Source: Gammaproteobacteria bacterium (GTDB taxonomy: Bacteria > Pseudomonadota > Gammaproteobacteria > Steroidobacterales > GCA-2729495). Taken from it: a DNA stretch of 64,000 nt. Each line of letters starts with the position of its first letter. Position 1 is the first letter of the stretch. The DNA is taken from positions 186,001 to 250,000 of the forward strand of contig JAUHYQ010000005.1 in NCBI GenBank assembly GCA_030426355.1, in the 5' to 3' direction. Below, one piece after another: positions 23,533-34,387 of the stretch. Position numbers and translations under genes: made by a program. The notes beneath the pieces were generated by a model, which did not search any database, was not told where the DNA came from, and saw nothing but the letters and a program-made list of their open reading frames with translations.

Positions 23533-26136
23533 ATGCGAATGGATAAATTGACCAGCAAATTTCAATTGGCGCTTGCCGATGCACAGTCGCTTGCACTGGG
23601 TAAGGAGCATCAGTTTATCGAGCCGTCACACTTGCTGATTGCGATGCTGGATCAGCAGGGGGGCGCCGTGCGCCACTTGCTGAGCAAGGCGGGCGTGAAA
23701 GTTGATTTGCTGCGCTCCCGGCTTGGCAAAACCATCGATCAGTATCCGCGCGTCGAAGGTACTGCGGGTGAAATACATCTGTCCGCCGATCTGGGCAAGT
23801 TGCTCAATGTCACTGACAAGCTGGCGCAGGATCGCGACGACCAGTACATATCGAGCGAACTCTTTGTGCTGGCTGCCTGTAGTGATCAGGGTCAGACGGG
23901 TAAGCTATTGCGCGATTCCGGGGCGGTTACGGGCGCACTCGAAAAAGCCATTGATGAACTGCGAGGCGGCGAGCAGGTCACGGACCCCAACGCCGAAGAC
24001 ACCCGGCAGGCGCTGGAAAAGTACACCGTGGACGTTACCGAGCAGGCCGAGCAAGGCAAACTCGACCCGATTATCGGTCGCGATGAAGAAATCCGTCGCA
24101 CCATTCAGATTTTACAACGACGCACAAAAAACAATCCCGTCTTGATTGGCGAGCCCGGTGTGGGCAAGACCGCCATTATTGAAGGTCTGGCGCAGCGCAT
24201 TATTAATGGCGAGGTGCCCGAGGGCATCAAAGGCAAACGCATATTGTCACTGGACCTGGGCGCGCTGCTGGCCGGCGCCAAGTTTCGCGGCGATTTTGAA
24301 GAACGCCTGAAGGCGGTGCTTACCGATCTCAAGAAGCAGGAAGGTCAGGTGATTCTGTTCATCGACGAGCTGCACACCATGGTAGGCGCCGGTAAGGCAG
24401 AAGGTTCCATGGACGCCGGCAACATGCTCAAACCTGCGCTGGCTCGCGGTGAATTGCATTGTGTGGGCGCGACCACGCTCGATGAGTACAGGCAACACCT
24501 TGAAAAAGACGCAGCGCTGGAACGACGCTTTCAGAAGGTGCTGGTCGACGAGCCGACGGTTGAAGATACGATCGCGATTCTGCGTGGCCTCAAAGAGCGT
24601 TACGAGGTTCATCACGGTGTCGACATCACCGATCCTGCGATTGTGGCAGCGGCCACCTTGTCGCATCGCTACATCACGGATCGTCAATTACCCGATAAGG
24701 CCATTGATTTGGTAGACGAGGCCGCGTCGCGCATTCGCATGGAAATCGATTCCAAGCCCGAGTCGATGGATAGGCTCGACCGCCGGATTATTCAGCTCAA
24801 AATTGAACGTGAAGCATTGAAGAAAGAATCAGACGAGGCCTCGCGAAAACGGCTCGAAGATTTGCAGGCGCAACTTGATGAGCTCGAGAAGGAATATGCC
24901 GATCTGGAAGAAATATGGAGGGCCGAGAAGGCAGCGCTGCAGGGTGCGACGCATATTAAGGAAGAGCTGGAGCGGACTCGTCTTGAATTGGAGACGGCCA
25001 TGCGTGCCCAGGATTTGCAGCGAGTTTCCGAGCTGCAGTACGGGCGTATACCTGAATTAGAACGCCAGCTGGAAGAGGCGGCGCAGTTGGAAGGTGATGC
25101 TGAGCATAAGGGTCATCAACTGATACGCAACAAAGTCACCGACGAAGAAATTGCCGAGGTGGTGTCGCGCTGGACCGGTGTGCCAGTTGCCAAGATGCTT
25201 GAAGGCGAAAAAGACCGGTTATTGCGCATGGAAGAAGCCATTGGTAAGCGGCTCGTTGGTCAGCACGAGGCGGTGGCCGCGGTAGCAAATGCTATTCGTC
25301 GCTCGCGCGCCGGTCTGGCGGATCCAAACCGCCCGAACGGTTCCTTTTTGTTTCTTGGCCCCACCGGTGTGGGCAAGACCGAACTCACGCGCGCGCTGGC
25401 TGAGTTTCTGTTCGATACCGAAGAGGCCATGGTTCGCATCGACATGTCCGAGTTTATGGAGAAGCACTCCGTGGCCCGGCTCATCGGCGCACCCCCGGGT
25501 TATGTAGGTTATGAAGAGGGCGGCTACCTGACCGAGGCGATCAGGCGCAGGCCCTATTCGGTCATTCTGCTGGATGAAGTCGAAAAAGCGCATCCCGACG
25601 TGTTCAACGTTTTGCTGCAGGTATTGGATGATGGGCGTCTGACAGACGGCCACGGTCGTACGGTCGATTTTCGCAACACCGTCATCATCATGACTTCGAA
25701 CCTTGGCTCTCAGCGTATTCAGGACATGGCCGGCGACGAAAACTATGACAAGATCAAGGCAGCGGTGATGGAAGTGGTCGGGGAGCATTTCCGGCCGGAG
25801 TTCATCAACCGTATTGACGACCTTGTGGTGTTTCACCCGCTGGGCCGCGACGAGATTCGAGTCATTGTGGATATTCAGCTCACCGGTCTGCGCAAACGGC
25901 TGGCAGAGCGCGAAATTGGTCTGGAGCTTAGCGACGAGGCCATGGAGTTGCTTGCCGATGCAGGTTTTGATCCGGTTTACGGTGCGCGGCCGTTAAAACG
26001 GGCCATTCAGCAGCGTCTTGAGAACCCGCTGGCGGAAGCCATACTGCGTGGAGATTTCGCGCCCGGCCAAGGGGTCTCAGTCACAGTAGTTGACGGGGTG
26101 CTGCAGTTTGCTAATGTCCCCGCCGCAGCAGCGTAA
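23533..26136 (+). CDS. clpB: ClpB disaggregase
   Basis: 867 residues, normal for ClpB. The N-terminal Clp-N repeat domain (1-145) is followed by AAA-1 with Walker A GEPGVGKT (about 206) and Walker [10 protein letters not shown], the long coiled-coil M domain (about 400-530, rich in E, L, K and R), and AAA-2 with Walker A GPTGVGKT (about 609) and Walker [12 protein letters not shown]. It ends in the D2 small domain. ClpB extracts polypeptides from aggregates with DnaK. The start has GGAG at the right distance, and a sigma-32-type promoter lies just upstream. Confidence 0.98.
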   Translation: MRMDKLTSKFQLALADAQSLALGKEHQFIEPSHLLIAMLDQQGGAVRHLLSKAGVKVDLLRSRLGKTIDQYPRVEGTAGEIHLSADLGKLLNVTDKLAQDRDDQYISSELFVLAACSDQGQTGKLLRDSGAVTGALEKAIDELRGGEQVTDPNAEDTRQALEKYTVDVTEQAEQGKLDPIIGRDEEIRRTIQILQRRTKNNPVLIGEPGVGKTAIIEGLAQRIINGEVPEGIKGKRILSLDLGALLAGAKFRGDFEERLKAVLTDLKKQEGQVILFIDELHTMVGAGKAEGSMDAGNMLKPALARGELHCVGATTLDEYRQHLEKDAALERRFQKVLVDEPTVEDTIAILRGLKERYEVHHGVDITDPAIVAAATLSHRYITDRQLPDKAIDLVDEAASRIRMEIDSKPESMDRLDRRIIQLKIEREALKKESDEASRKRLEDLQAQLDELEKEYADLEEIWRAEKAALQGATHIKEELERTRLELETAMRAQDLQRVSELQYGRIPELERQLEEAAQLEGDAEHKGHQLIRNKVTDEEIAEVVSRWTGVPVAKMLEGEKDRLLRMEEAIGKRLVGQHEAVAAVANAIRRSRAGLADPNRPNGSFLFLGPTGVGKTELTRALAEFLFDTEEAMVRIDMSEFMEKHSVARLIGAPPGYVGYEEGGYLTEAIRRRPYSVILLDEVEKAHPDVFNVLLQVLDDGRLTDGHGRTVDFRNTVIIMTSNLGSQRIQDMAGDENYDKIKAAVMEVVGEHFRPEFINRIDDLVVFHPLGRDEIRVIVDIQLTGLRKRLAEREIGLELSDEAMELLADAGFDPVYGARPLKRAIQQRLENPLAEAILRGDFAPGQGVSVTVVDGVLQFANVPAAAA

Positions 26137-26156
26137 TTGCTTGCGGAGTGAGTTGA

Positions 26157-26549
26157 ATGCCGATCTACGAATATCAATGTCAGGCTTGCGAGCACGTCTT
26201 TGACGTGTTGCAAAAGATGAGTGACGAACCGCTGACCTATTGTCCTGAATGCGGTGAGCCAAAATTGCGTAAACTGTTGTCGGCGCCGAATTTTCGGCTT
26301 AAGGGCGGCGGTTGGTATGAAACTGATTTCAAAGACAAGAACAAACGCAATCTTGCGGGATCTGCTGATACAGGCAGCGGTTCAACGACTGCCGCTTCGA
26401 CTGCCGGCGGTGGGGATGCCAAGGGCTCTAATGACAAGGGTTCTAATGTCAAGGGTTCGGACTCAGGTGCAACGGCTGCCAAATCTTCGGACACCAAATC
26501 TTCAGACGCCAGGAATTCTAAATCGGCCACTAAGTCTGCTGACGGCTAG
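26157..26549 (+). CDS. FmdB-family zinc-ribbon protein with low-complexity tail
   Basis: 130 residues. The first 60 form the FmdB zinc ribbon: MPIYEYQCQACEHVFDV and CPECGEPK provide two CxxC pairs; APNFRLKGGGWYETDFK follows, as usual. The rest is a repetitive tail of S, T, A, G, K and D with near-repeats KGSNDKGSNVKGSDS and SSDTKSSDARNSKSATKS, longer than in short family members. The protein family is often found next to DUF502 and aspS, as here. Function is unproven; regulatory or assembly roles were proposed for the namesake. Confidence 0.85.
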   Translation: MPIYEYQCQACEHVFDVLQKMSDEPLTYCPECGEPKLRKLLSAPNFRLKGGGWYETDFKDKNKRNLAGSADTGSGSTTAASTAGGGDAKGSNDKGSNVKGSDSGATAAKSSDTKSSDARNSKSATKSADG

Positions 26550-26558
26550 GGCGGTTTG

Positions 26559-27251
26559 ATGAGCAAGCGATTACGTGCTTACCTGATCACCGGCTTGCTG
26601 GTCTGGGTGCCGCTGGGAATCACAGTATTTCTGATTCGATTCATGGTCGACTTTGTTGACCGTGCATTGTTGTTCTTGCCTGCACATTACCGCCCCGACA
26701 ACCTGCTGGGTTTTCACGTGCCGGGGATCGGTTTACTGCTGGTCGGCATTATCCTGTTCGTGACGGGGCTGCTGGCGGCAAACTTTTTTGGACGTAAGCT
26801 GGTTTCGCTATGGGAGTCGGTTTTACACCGTATTCCGCTGGTGCGGTCTATTTACTCGGCATCCAAGACCTTTGCCGAGGTCGTGCTGACCGACAGCACG
26901 GATTCCTTTAAAGAAGTGTTACTTATCGAGTACCCGCGCAAGGGTCTTTACAGCTTGTGCTTCCAGACTTCCACCAATCTGGGTGAGGTGCAATCCCGGA
27001 CTGGCGAGGATGTCATCTGTGTGTTTGTGCCGACCACGCCCAATCCCACCTCGGGCGTTATGCTCATGGTGCCGCGCAAAGACGTAGTGCGGCTGGATAT
27101 GGATGTTGAAGAAGCCGTGAAGATGGTGGTGTCGCTGGGCGTGGTGGTGCCGAAGTGGCCGCGCATCGGCATGCAGGAAGCCGCCCAGCCGGTGTCCAAA
27201 TCTAATCGTCCCAAGCAGCCTGCAGTTGCTAAAGACTGGCCGCGCCCGTAA
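26559..27251 (+). CDS. DUF502-family membrane protein
   Basis: 230 residues; ATG 26559 preferred over the TTG directly before it. Two transmembrane helices (about 8-28, [20 protein letters not shown]; about 53-75, [19 protein letters not shown]) are followed by a soluble domain with the family's conserved [19 protein letters not shown] and [24 protein letters not shown]502 proteins are widespread, sit beside fmdB and aspS in many proteobacteria, and have no settled function. The gene's end is close to aspS (31 bases). Confidence 0.9.
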   Translation: MSKRLRAYLITGLLVWVPLGITVFLIRFMVDFVDRALLFLPAHYRPDNLLGFHVPGIGLLLVGIILFVTGLLAANFFGRKLVSLWESVLHRIPLVRSIYSASKTFAEVVLTDSTDSFKEVLLIEYPRKGLYSLCFQTSTNLGEVQSRTGEDVICVFVPTTPNPTSGVMLMVPRKDVVRLDMDVEEAVKMVVSLGVVVPKWPRIGMQEAAQPVSKSNRPKQPAVAKDWPRP

Positions 27252-27282
27252 CATTCGCGCCCTTAATTCTCAGGTTTTTCAA

Positions 27283-29067
27283 ATGCGTACACATTATTGC
27301 GGCGACGTAAACGCCAGCCTTGACGGTAGCGAAGTGTCGGTTGCCGGCTGGGTGCACCGCCGGCGTGATCACGGCGGTGTCATTTTTATTGATCTGCGCG
27401 ACCGCAGCGGCATTTTGCAGGTCGTATGCGACCCGGATACCGCAGAGCTGTTCGCGATGGCCGAAAAAATTCGCAGCGAATTCGTGCTGACGATAAAGGG
27501 TCGGGTACGGCCGCGGCCTGCGGGTACGGAAAACCCAAATATGGCCAGCGGAGCAGTGGAGTTACTGGCGCTCGAGCTGGAAATCCTTAACGCTGCGGAA
27601 ACCCCGCCATTTCACCATGACGAAAGCCCGTCTGAAGATTTACGGTTGCAATACCGTTATCTGGACTTGCGGCGCGAAGAGATGACGCAACGAATAATGC
27701 TGCGCCACCGTGTTACGCAGATAATGCGTACCTACATGGATGAGAATGGCTTTCTGGATATCGAAACACCTATTCTGACGCGCGCAACGCCGGAAGGTGC
27801 CCGCGATTACGTGGTGCCGAGCCGCACCCATCCGGGCAGTTTTTTTGCGCTTCCACAGTCGCCGCAGTTGTTTAAACAGCTGTTGATGATGTCGGGCATG
27901 GATCGTTACTACCAGATTGCCCGTTGCTTCCGTGACGAAGATTTGCGGGCCGACCGTCAACCCGAATTCACCCAGCTTGATGTCGAGATGTCGTTTGTTA
28001 AAGAAGACGATGTCATGAACGCCATGGAGAACCTGGCGCGCCGTTTGTTCAGCGAAGCAATTGGCGTGCAGCTTCCCGCCGAGTTTCCGCGCATGACCTA
28101 TGCGGAAGCGATGCAGCGATTCGGCACGGACAGGCCTGATCTGCGCATTCCGCTCGAGCTGGTAGACGTTGCCGACCTGATGAACGGCGTGGAGTTCAAG
28201 GTATTTGCCGGCCCGGCTGCCGACCCGGATGGCCGTGTCGCAGCCCTCAAGTTAACCGCTGGCGCCGATTTGTCGCGCAAGGACATCGATGACTACACGG
28301 CTTACGTGGGTCGTTACGGCGCGAAAGGGCTGGCCTACATCAAGGTGAATGATGTGGCCGCAGGCCGTGACGGACTGCAGTCACCCATACTCAAGTTCCT
28401 GCCCGATGCCACAGTCGAGGGGCTTATTGACCGGCTTCAGTTGCAGTCGGGCGACATCGTGTTCTTCGGCGCCGACAAGCGCAATGTTGTCAACGACGCA
28501 CTGGGCGCACTACGGGTAAAAATAGGCCGGGATCGCGGATTGGTCGAAGGTGACTGGGCGCCGCTGTGGGTTATTGAGTTCCCGATGTTTGAGTGGGACG
28601 AAACTGAAAAGCGCTGGAATGCATTGCATCATCCGTTTACCGCGCCGGCGGTTAATGATGCCGATGCACTGCGTGCCGATCCGGGTAACGCCGGTTCCCG
28701 TGCCTACGATATGGTACTGAACGGTACCGAGATCGGTGGCGGTTCCATCCGTATCCACAACTCAGATATCCAGTCGGCCGTTTTTGATGTGCTGGGCATT
28801 GACGAGCAGGAAGCGCAGATCAAGTTTGGCTTTTTGCTGACCGCGCTGAAGTACGGTTGTCCCCCGCACGGCGGTATTGCTTTCGGTCTGGATCGTCTGG
28901 TGATGCTGATGGCCGGGGCGCAAAGCATTCGCGACGTGATTGCCTTCCCCAAAACGCAATCCGCCAGTTGTCCGTTGACCAACGCACCCGGTCAGATTGA
29001 CGCGCGCCAGTTGCGCGAAGTGGGCATTCGCTTGCGCAAGAAAGAGGCCGACCCGGGTCAGGCCTGA
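27283..29067 (+). CDS. aspS: Aspartyl-tRNA synthetase
   Basis: 594 residues from the ATG at 27283; the length is that of bacterial-type AspRS. The anticodon-binding OB fold (1 to about 105; [24 protein letters not shown]) precedes the class II catalytic core with motif 2 [30 protein letters not shown] and motif 3 [16 protein letters not shown], with the bacterial GAD insertion domain between them (about 290-420). It charges tRNA-Asp; whether it also charges tRNA-Asn cannot be decided here. In the conserved fmdB-DUF502-aspS order. Confidence 0.97.
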   Translation: MRTHYCGDVNASLDGSEVSVAGWVHRRRDHGGVIFIDLRDRSGILQVVCDPDTAELFAMAEKIRSEFVLTIKGRVRPRPAGTENPNMASGAVELLALELEILNAAETPPFHHDESPSEDLRLQYRYLDLRREEMTQRIMLRHRVTQIMRTYMDENGFLDIETPILTRATPEGARDYVVPSRTHPGSFFALPQSPQLFKQLLMMSGMDRYYQIARCFRDEDLRADRQPEFTQLDVEMSFVKEDDVMNAMENLARRLFSEAIGVQLPAEFPRMTYAEAMQRFGTDRPDLRIPLELVDVADLMNGVEFKVFAGPAADPDGRVAALKLTAGADLSRKDIDDYTAYVGRYGAKGLAYIKVNDVAAGRDGLQSPILKFLPDATVEGLIDRLQLQSGDIVFFGADKRNVVNDALGALRVKIGRDRGLVEGDWAPLWVIEFPMFEWDETEKRWNALHHPFTAPAVNDADALRADPGNAGSRAYDMVLNGTEIGGGSIRIHNSDIQSAVFDVLGIDEQEAQIKFGFLLTALKYGCPPHGGIAFGLDRLVMLMAGAQSIRDVIAFPKTQSASCPLTNAPGQIDARQLREVGIRLRKKEADPGQA

Positions 29068-29072
29068 TATTG

Positions 29073-29705
29073 ATGGCTGCGAAGCCTACGGTCATTTTTT
29101 TGCATGGCCTCTGGATGAAGGGCCTGGAGATGACATGGTTGCGCAGTCGGCTGCGTGATCACGGCTATTCGGTTCGTCAGTTTCACTATCACACCGTTTC
29201 GGAGACTCTGGCCGACAAGTGCAAGAGCCTGCGCAAATTCATTCTCCCCGAGGATGGACCCGTGGCACTGGTCGGACACAGCCTGGGCGGCGTTGTCAGT
29301 TTGCATACCCTGCGCATATATCCCGATTTACCGGTTGTAAAGGCCATATGCCTCGGCTCGCCCCTGGTTGACACGGCAGCCGGACGCAGTTTGCACAGCG
29401 TTGGGCCCGGTCGGGTGGTGCTGGGCAGAATTCTGCCCGAAGCCATATTCGAAAATCCGCTGCAGCGCTGGGATCAGGACGTGCCGGTTGGCGTTATCGC
29501 CGGGACGCGCAGCATCGGCCCTGGGCAGTTGATTGCCAAATTGCCCAAACCTAATGACGGTACGGTTGCGGTGTCGGAAACACAGTTACCCGGTGTGGCT
29601 GATCATCTGCAGGTTCCCTACAGTCATACGACAATGCTGTTTGCACCGATCGTTGCTGCACAGTGCGATGCATTTCTGCGCACTGGGCGCTTCGAACGCA
29701 GCTAG
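29073..29705 (+). CDS. Alpha/beta-hydrolase, lipase-like
   Basis: 210 residues. An oxyanion region VIFLHGLW near the start and the nucleophile elbow GHSLGG (about 69-74) show an alpha/beta-hydrolase; the C-terminal SHTTMLF could provide the catalytic histidine. No signal peptide, so it is cytoplasmic. It resembles small lipases of the PGAP1/triacylglycerol-lipase type and the proteins annotated alpha/beta hydrolase next to aspS. The start lies six bases past the aspS stop. The convergent gene's stop is two bases after its own. Confidence 0.85.
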   Translation: MAAKPTVIFLHGLWMKGLEMTWLRSRLRDHGYSVRQFHYHTVSETLADKCKSLRKFILPEDGPVALVGHSLGGVVSLHTLRIYPDLPVVKAICLGSPLVDTAAGRSLHSVGPGRVVLGRILPEAIFENPLQRWDQDVPVGVIAGTRSIGPGQLIAKLPKPNDGTVAVSETQLPGVADHLQVPYSHTTMLFAPIVAAQCDAFLRTGRFERS

Positions 29706-29706
29706 T

Positions 29707-30345
29707 TCAGGATGTATTCGACCGTTTGACTTTGGCTAGGCCGGTCAGCTGCATACCAACAACCACCAGCGCGACGGCGATAATCACCAAAATCCAAAGC
29801 GGCGGGCGTGTTTCCAGCACTTGAAACGCAAAGGCATGCAAGACAGTGGCCAGAAAAACCACATAGCTGAGCCGCTGCAGGCGTTTCCACCAGCGTGTGC
29901 CCACCATGCGTAACACTCGATCGCTGGAGAGTGCCAGCAATATCAGAATGAGCAACGCGACCACATACCCTAATAGGGTGCCCCACAAATATAGCTGATC
30001 GCGTACGTTGGCGGACGGCGGGACAGTCGCGTTCTCGACAAACAGGCCCAGGTATTCGTAGTTCATGGCCAGAACATTCGCGAGAAAAAAATGCACCAGC
30101 CCCGTGAGGCCACCCCAGATGCCGATATCTCGCCGCAGATGCGTGTTAAGCAGCGGTGTGCCGCCGCGCCATACATGCACGGGGCCGATCAGCAGGGCGG
30201 CAGAAAAAAACAGCAGGCAGAGATAGGCACTGACAATGCTGAGATTGTCTGCCGCTGCCATCTTGCCGCCGAGCAATGCGGCGACGCCGAGCGCAGCCCC
30301 GCTTAAAGCCACAAGGCCCAGGTGGTTGCGTAGCCGGTCGTTCAC
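29707..30345 (-). CDS. Ferric-reductase-like transmembrane haem protein
   Basis: 212 residues with six or so hydrophobic helices, for example SAYLCLLFFSAALLIGP, GLTGLVHFFLANVLAM, LLGYVVALLILILLAL and YVVFLATVLHAFAF. Conserved histidines fall in GLVHFF and VLHAFAFQ, and the motif RRDIGIWGG is typical of the PF01794 ferric-reductase-like/YedZ (MsrQ) family, which binds b-type haem. No flavin domain is present. The Rieske ferredoxin gene is 30 bases upstream on the same strand, so the two could form a membrane electron path. No msrP (yedY) gene is adjacent. Confidence 0.78.
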   Translation of the reverse strand: MNDRLRNHLGLVALSGAALGVAALLGGKMAAADNLSIVSAYLCLLFFSAALLIGPVHVWRGGTPLLNTHLRRDIGIWGGLTGLVHFFLANVLAMNYEYLGLFVENATVPPSANVRDQLYLWGTLLGYVVALLILILLALSSDRVLRMVGTRWWKRLQRLSYVVFLATVLHAFAFQVLETRPPLWILVIIAVALVVVGMQLTGLAKVKRSNTS

Positions 30346-30375
30346 TATCGTGCAGTACTGCCCGGACAGTGCGTG

Positions 30376-30735
30376 CTACAGGTCGACAAATACATCACCG
30401 TCTTTTTCTTCGACAGTCAGCGTAGTGAGTGGCGCGGGCTTTTTGCCCAGCTCGATCATCTTGCATGCCCACTTCGGGGCATTCATGCCCATGATGTTGG
30501 ACACCCAGTCGAGGTTCTCGCCGTTTTTGATGTCAAATCGCGAACCATGAAACGGGCAGGTGATGACCTGGCCGTCGAACTTACCCTTGCGCATGGGCAT
30601 GCCGAGATGCGTGCATTTATCGATGACGGCGTATACCTGGCCGTCAACTCGGCTGAGCAATAATTTGGTTTTATCGATTTGTGTGGAGAACATTTCTCCG
30701 GCACGGATTTCATCACTGGCGGCTACGCGTTGCAT
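30376..30735 (-). CDS. Rieske-type [2Fe-2S] ferredoxin
   Basis: 119 residues with the two Rieske half-motifs CTHLG and CPFHGSRFD (C-x-H ... C-x2-H), placing the cluster ligands at about residues 42, 44, 60 and 63. It resembles the soluble ferredoxin components of aromatic dioxygenases and NirD-like proteins. It lies between mutS and a ferric-reductase-like gene, same strand. Partner oxidoreductase not identified; pairing with the haem protein is inference. Confidence 0.9.
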   Translation of the reverse strand: MQRVAASDEIRAGEMFSTQIDKTKLLLSRVDGQVYAVIDKCTHLGMPMRKGKFDGQVITCPFHGSRFDIKNGENLDWVSNIMGMNAPKWACKMIELGKKPAPLTTLTVEEKDGDVFVDL

Positions 30736-30803
30736 GATTGTCCTCGCATATGTTTTAGGCCCGCTGTTACGGGTCTTGTCAGATTTGGTGCATACCCAAT
30801 TTA

Positions 30804-33410
30804 TCAGGCTTTGCGTTTAAGGTTATATATCGCCTCGAGAGCTTGTTTAGGCGTCATGTTGTCGGGGTCAAGTTTTTCCAGCGCCTGCCGCAGCTTGTCG
30901 CTTCCCGATGCGGGCGGAGTCAGGTCGAACAGCGGGGCCGTTGCAGGCGCAGGTTCGTCGGCCTGGCTAGCGGTGCCCAGCGCAGGAGCCTTGCCTGACA
31001 GCGAGGTTTCTTCCAGATTGCGCAGGTAGACGCGCGCCGAATCAATGACTTTTCCCGGAACGCCGGCCAGCGCCGCGACTTGCAGCCCGTAGCTTTGGTT
31101 GGCGGGCCCTTCTTTGACGGTGTGCATAAACACCAGCCGGTTCTTGTATTCGGTGGCATCAAGGTGCACGTTAACGGTCGCCTCGATCTCGTCGGCCAGC
31201 GAGGTCAGCTCGAAGTAGTGCGTGGCAAACAGAGTAAATGCACCTACCTGTTCGCCGATGTAGTGAGCCGTGGCCCAGGCCAGCGACAGTCCGTCAAAGG
31301 TGCTGGTGCCGCGACCGATTTCGTCCATGAGCACCAGGCTTTTGCGGGTCGCGTTGTGCAGGATGTTGGCTGTCTCGGTCATCTCGACCATAAACGTAGA
31401 TCGGCCACCCGATAAATCATCCGCTGCCCCAACCCGGGTAAAAATGCGATCAACGGGGCCGATTATTGCCGAGGTTGCTGGCACAAAGCTGCCAGCGTGC
31501 GCCAGCAAAACGATCAGGGCCGTTTGTCGCATGTAGGTGGACTTACCACCCATGTTGGGGCCGGTGATGATCATCAGCCGACGCTTGTCATGCATGTCCA
31601 GATCATTGGCAATGAATTGCTCGCTGACAACCTTTTCAACCACCGGGTGACGGCCGCCAATAATTTTAAGGCCGGGGCGATCGGTCAGCTGCGGCTCGGC
31701 GTAGTCCAGTTCGCGGGCACGGTTGGCAAAGTTTGCCAGCACGTCGGCCTCGGCGATGGCACCGGCCATTTGCTGCAGGCCCGGCAGCTCGCCGCGCAGG
31801 TTCTCCAGCAGCGCTTCGTACAGTTGTTTTTCACGCGCCAGAGAGCGCTCCCGAGCGCTCAACACCTGATCTTCGAAACTCTTCAGCTCTTCTGTGATGT
31901 AGCGTTCTGCGCCTTTCAGGGTCTGGCGCCGTGTGTAATCGTCTGGCGCTTTGGCCGATTGCCCCTTGCTGATCTCGATGTAATAACCGTGCACGCGGTT
32001 ATAGCCGACCTTAAGCGTGCTGATGCCAGTGCGTTCTCGTTCCTGCTTCTCCAGCGCAGTCAGAAAGCCGTCGGCATTGGTGCTGAGTTCACGCAATTCA
32101 TCCAGTTCTGCATCGTGACCCTTTTTTATGACGCCGCCATCCCGAATTAACATGGGCGGTTCGTCTACGATGGCGCTTTCGAGTAACAGCAACGTCGCCT
32201 TGTGGTCGCCTGCATCCATGGCCAGATGCGACAAACGCTCGGCTTTGCTCAGGTGCAGCAGCGCCTTGAATTCAGGCAGCAAGGCCAGTGCATTGCGCAG
32301 CTGCGACAGGTCGCGCGGCCGGGCGCTGCCCAGTGCAATACGGGCAAGAATGCGTTCCAGATCGCCCACTTCACGCAACAAGTCATGCAGTGTGTCAGAC
32401 TTTTCATACAGCAATGCCTTCACAGCGGCATAGCGTCGTTCGAGCGTGCCGTGATCGCGAAGCGGCCGGTTCAACCAGCGCCGCAGCAGACGGCTGCCCA
32501 TGGGGGTGGCGCAGCGGTCTATGATTCCGGCCAGCGTGTGCTCGTTGCGTCCGGCCAGACTGCTGTCGATTTCAAGATTGCGCCGGGTCGCCGCATCCAT
32601 AAGCAGCGCATCACGGTTTTGTTCGGCATTGATGCTGCGCAAGTGGGGCAGAGCCGTGCGCTGGGTATCGCGCACGTATTGCAGCAGCGCACCGGCGGCA
32701 CATGTCGCGTGTTTCAGGTCTTCGCAACCAAAACCGGCAAGATCTTTGGTGCCAAATTGCTTACACAACTCACGGTGCGACGTGTCCAGATCGAAATTCC
32801 ACGGCGGGATACTTCGCATGCCCGCGCGCATGGAAAACTCGTCACTTTCGGCCAGCATTTCATCCACCAGCACTTCGGCGGGTTTCAGACGGGCCAGTTC
32901 CGCTTCGAGCGCCGACAAAGATTCGGGTTCGGCCACGCAAAAGCGACCGGAGCTCAGTTCAAGCCATGCGAGGCCAATGCCGGCCGAACTCTTGTACACG
33001 GCGGCGACCAGATTTTCTTCGCGCGATTCCAGCAAAGCGTCGTCAGTGAGCGTGCCGGGCGTGACAATACGCACGACTTGGCGTTCTACCGGACCCTTGG
33101 ATGTTTTCGGATCGCCGATTTGCTCGCAAATCGCCACCGACTCACCCTGACGCACCAGTCGGGCCAGATAATTATCGGCCGCGTGGTAGGGCACACCGGC
33201 CATGGGAATAGGTTGGCCCCCGGATTTGCCGCGGGTCGTCAGCGTGATATCAATAAGTTCGGCAGCACGTTTTGCATCGTTGTAGAACAACTCGTAAAAG
33301 TCGCCCATACGATAAAACACAAGCATGTCCGGGTGCTCGGCCTTGATGCGCAGGTACTGCTGCATCATGGGCGTGTGCTGCGATTGAGCGTCTTTGGGTG
33401 TGGCGACCAT
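30804..33410 (-). CDS. mutS: DNA mismatch repair protein MutS
   Basis: 868 residues from the methionine at 33410; a longer frame to 33473 is open but would leave no room before the divergent EthD gene. The mismatch-recognition Phe-x-Glu lies in [12 protein letters not shown]; the ATPase has Walker [16 protein letters not shown], Walker [17 protein letters not shown] and [10 protein letters not shown]. The C-terminal tail (about 800-868) is alanine- and proline-rich and ends in a helical [19 protein letters not shown], the tetramerisation-type end. MutS finds mismatches and recruits MutL. Its position near recA matches Pseudomonas-type genomes. Confidence 0.97.
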   Translation of the reverse strand: MVATPKDAQSQHTPMMQQYLRIKAEHPDMLVFYRMGDFYELFYNDAKRAAELIDITLTTRGKSGGQPIPMAGVPYHAADNYLARLVRQGESVAICEQIGDPKTSKGPVERQVVRIVTPGTLTDDALLESREENLVAAVYKSSAGIGLAWLELSSGRFCVAEPESLSALEAELARLKPAEVLVDEMLAESDEFSMRAGMRSIPPWNFDLDTSHRELCKQFGTKDLAGFGCEDLKHATCAAGALLQYVRDTQRTALPHLRSINAEQNRDALLMDAATRRNLEIDSSLAGRNEHTLAGIIDRCATPMGSRLLRRWLNRPLRDHGTLERRYAAVKALLYEKSDTLHDLLREVGDLERILARIALGSARPRDLSQLRNALALLPEFKALLHLSKAERLSHLAMDAGDHKATLLLLESAIVDEPPMLIRDGGVIKKGHDAELDELRELSTNADGFLTALEKQERERTGISTLKVGYNRVHGYYIEISKGQSAKAPDDYTRRQTLKGAERYITEELKSFEDQVLSARERSLAREKQLYEALLENLRGELPGLQQMAGAIAEADVLANFANRARELDYAEPQLTDRPGLKIIGGRHPVVEKVVSEQFIANDLDMHDKRRLMIITGPNMGGKSTYMRQTALIVLLAHAGSFVPATSAIIGPVDRIFTRVGAADDLSGGRSTFMVEMTETANILHNATRKSLVLMDEIGRGTSTFDGLSLAWATAHYIGEQVGAFTLFATHYFELTSLADEIEATVNVHLDATEYKNRLVFMHTVKEGPANQSYGLQVAALAGVPGKVIDSARVYLRNLEETSLSGKAPALGTASQADEPAPATAPLFDLTPPASGSDKLRQALEKLDPDNMTPKQALEAIYNLKRKA

Positions 33411-33471
33411 GCGGTGTTGTTTATTATGTGTTTTCGGAATGTCAGATATCTTAACCCATGAATAAATTGGC

Positions 33472-33783
33472 ATGATTAAATTGATTATTCAGTACCCATC
33501 GGCCACGGGCACGTTCTTTGATTTCAATCACTACCTGCGCGTGCACATGCCCATGGCTGAGCGCTTGCTGGGCGACTACGGCTTTCTCGGCTACAACGTG
33601 AATCGATGTTTAACCACCGTGAGCGGGGCAGACCCGGATTATTTGTGTATCACCGAATTGCGCTTTAGCAGTCTCGAGGGGCTGCGGGAAGGGCTTCAGG
33701 TTCATGGCGCCGAGCTCGGTGCCGATTTCACTAACTACACTGACAGCCAGCCTGTGGCGACAGTTTGCGAGCCGGTTGGGTAG
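33472..33783 (+). CDS. EthD-family protein
   Basis: 103 residues, the typical EthD length. It starts [37 protein letters not shown], with the HxP (HMPM) motif of the dimeric ferredoxin-like fold, and ends with [13 protein letters not shown]. EthD-like proteins act in ether degradation or as small monooxygenase/isomerase-like enzymes; function is rarely known. It is divergent from mutS and precedes a methyltransferase gene by about 30 bases. Confidence 0.85.
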   Translation: MIKLIIQYPSATGTFFDFNHYLRVHMPMAERLLGDYGFLGYNVNRCLTTVSGADPDYLCITELRFSSLEGLREGLQVHGAELGADFTNYTDSQPVATVCEPVG

Positions 33784-33813
33784 AATGTGGCCACTGGAGA
33801 ACGGTTGAACGTC

Positions 33814-34386
33814 ATGGATCTTAACTACTACGAAAACGAAAAAAACGTCGAACATTATTCGAAGTTCACACCGGCACACGATGGCGCCCTGCTGATAGAT
33901 ACGCTGGTTGAGCAGTTGCCGGAGGGTTCCAGCGTGCTGGAGATCGGTATCGGCCCGGGCAAGGATTTCAAGGCGCTTAAAAAACATTTTGCGGTAACTG
34001 GTTCTGATTTTTCTAAACTGTTTCTGAAAAAATACCGCGAGCAGGACAGCGAAGCCGATCTTCTCCACTTGGATGCGCGCACGCTGGAAACCGACCGACA
34101 GTTCGACGCAATCTTTTCCAACAAGGCGCTTATCCATCTGACTGCTGATGAGCTGCGGCAGTCGTTTACCCGGCAACACGATATTCTTAATGACGGTGGG
34201 TTGATTCTGCATTCATTCTGGAACGGCGAAGGCGAGTGGGAAGCTGGCGATCTGGTGCTGCGCTACCGCAACGAGAATCAATTGCGCGACATGCTGAACG
34301 GCAAGTTTGAAATTCTTGCACTCAAGCCGCATGCAAAAATGGCCGATAACGATTCTGTATACGTTCTGGCGCGCAAAATAGGCTGA
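33814..34386 (+). CDS. Class I SAM-dependent methyltransferase
   Basis: 190 residues from ATG 33814; a GTG at 33787 would add nine. Motif I is VLEIGIGPGKDFKAL (about 38-52), motif II near VTGSDFS and motif post-I/III near FDAIFSNKALIHL. It is a small stand-alone methyltransferase, most like those acting on small molecules or sugars. It is followed after one base by a glycosyltransferase gene. Substrate is not predictable. Confidence 0.85.
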   Translation: MDLNYYENEKNVEHYSKFTPAHDGALLIDTLVEQLPEGSSVLEIGIGPGKDFKALKKHFAVTGSDFSKLFLKKYREQDSEADLLHLDARTLETDRQFDAIFSNKALIHLTADELRQSFTRQHDILNDGGLILHSFWNGEGEWEAGDLVLRYRNENQLRDMLNGKFEILALKPHAKMADNDSVYVLARKIG

Positions 34387-34387
34387 T

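Noticed and set aside
32202-33461. 419-residue open frame on the plus strand
   Set aside because: It lies fully antisense to mutS, whose motifs are certain, and has no recognisable motif or ribosome-binding site.
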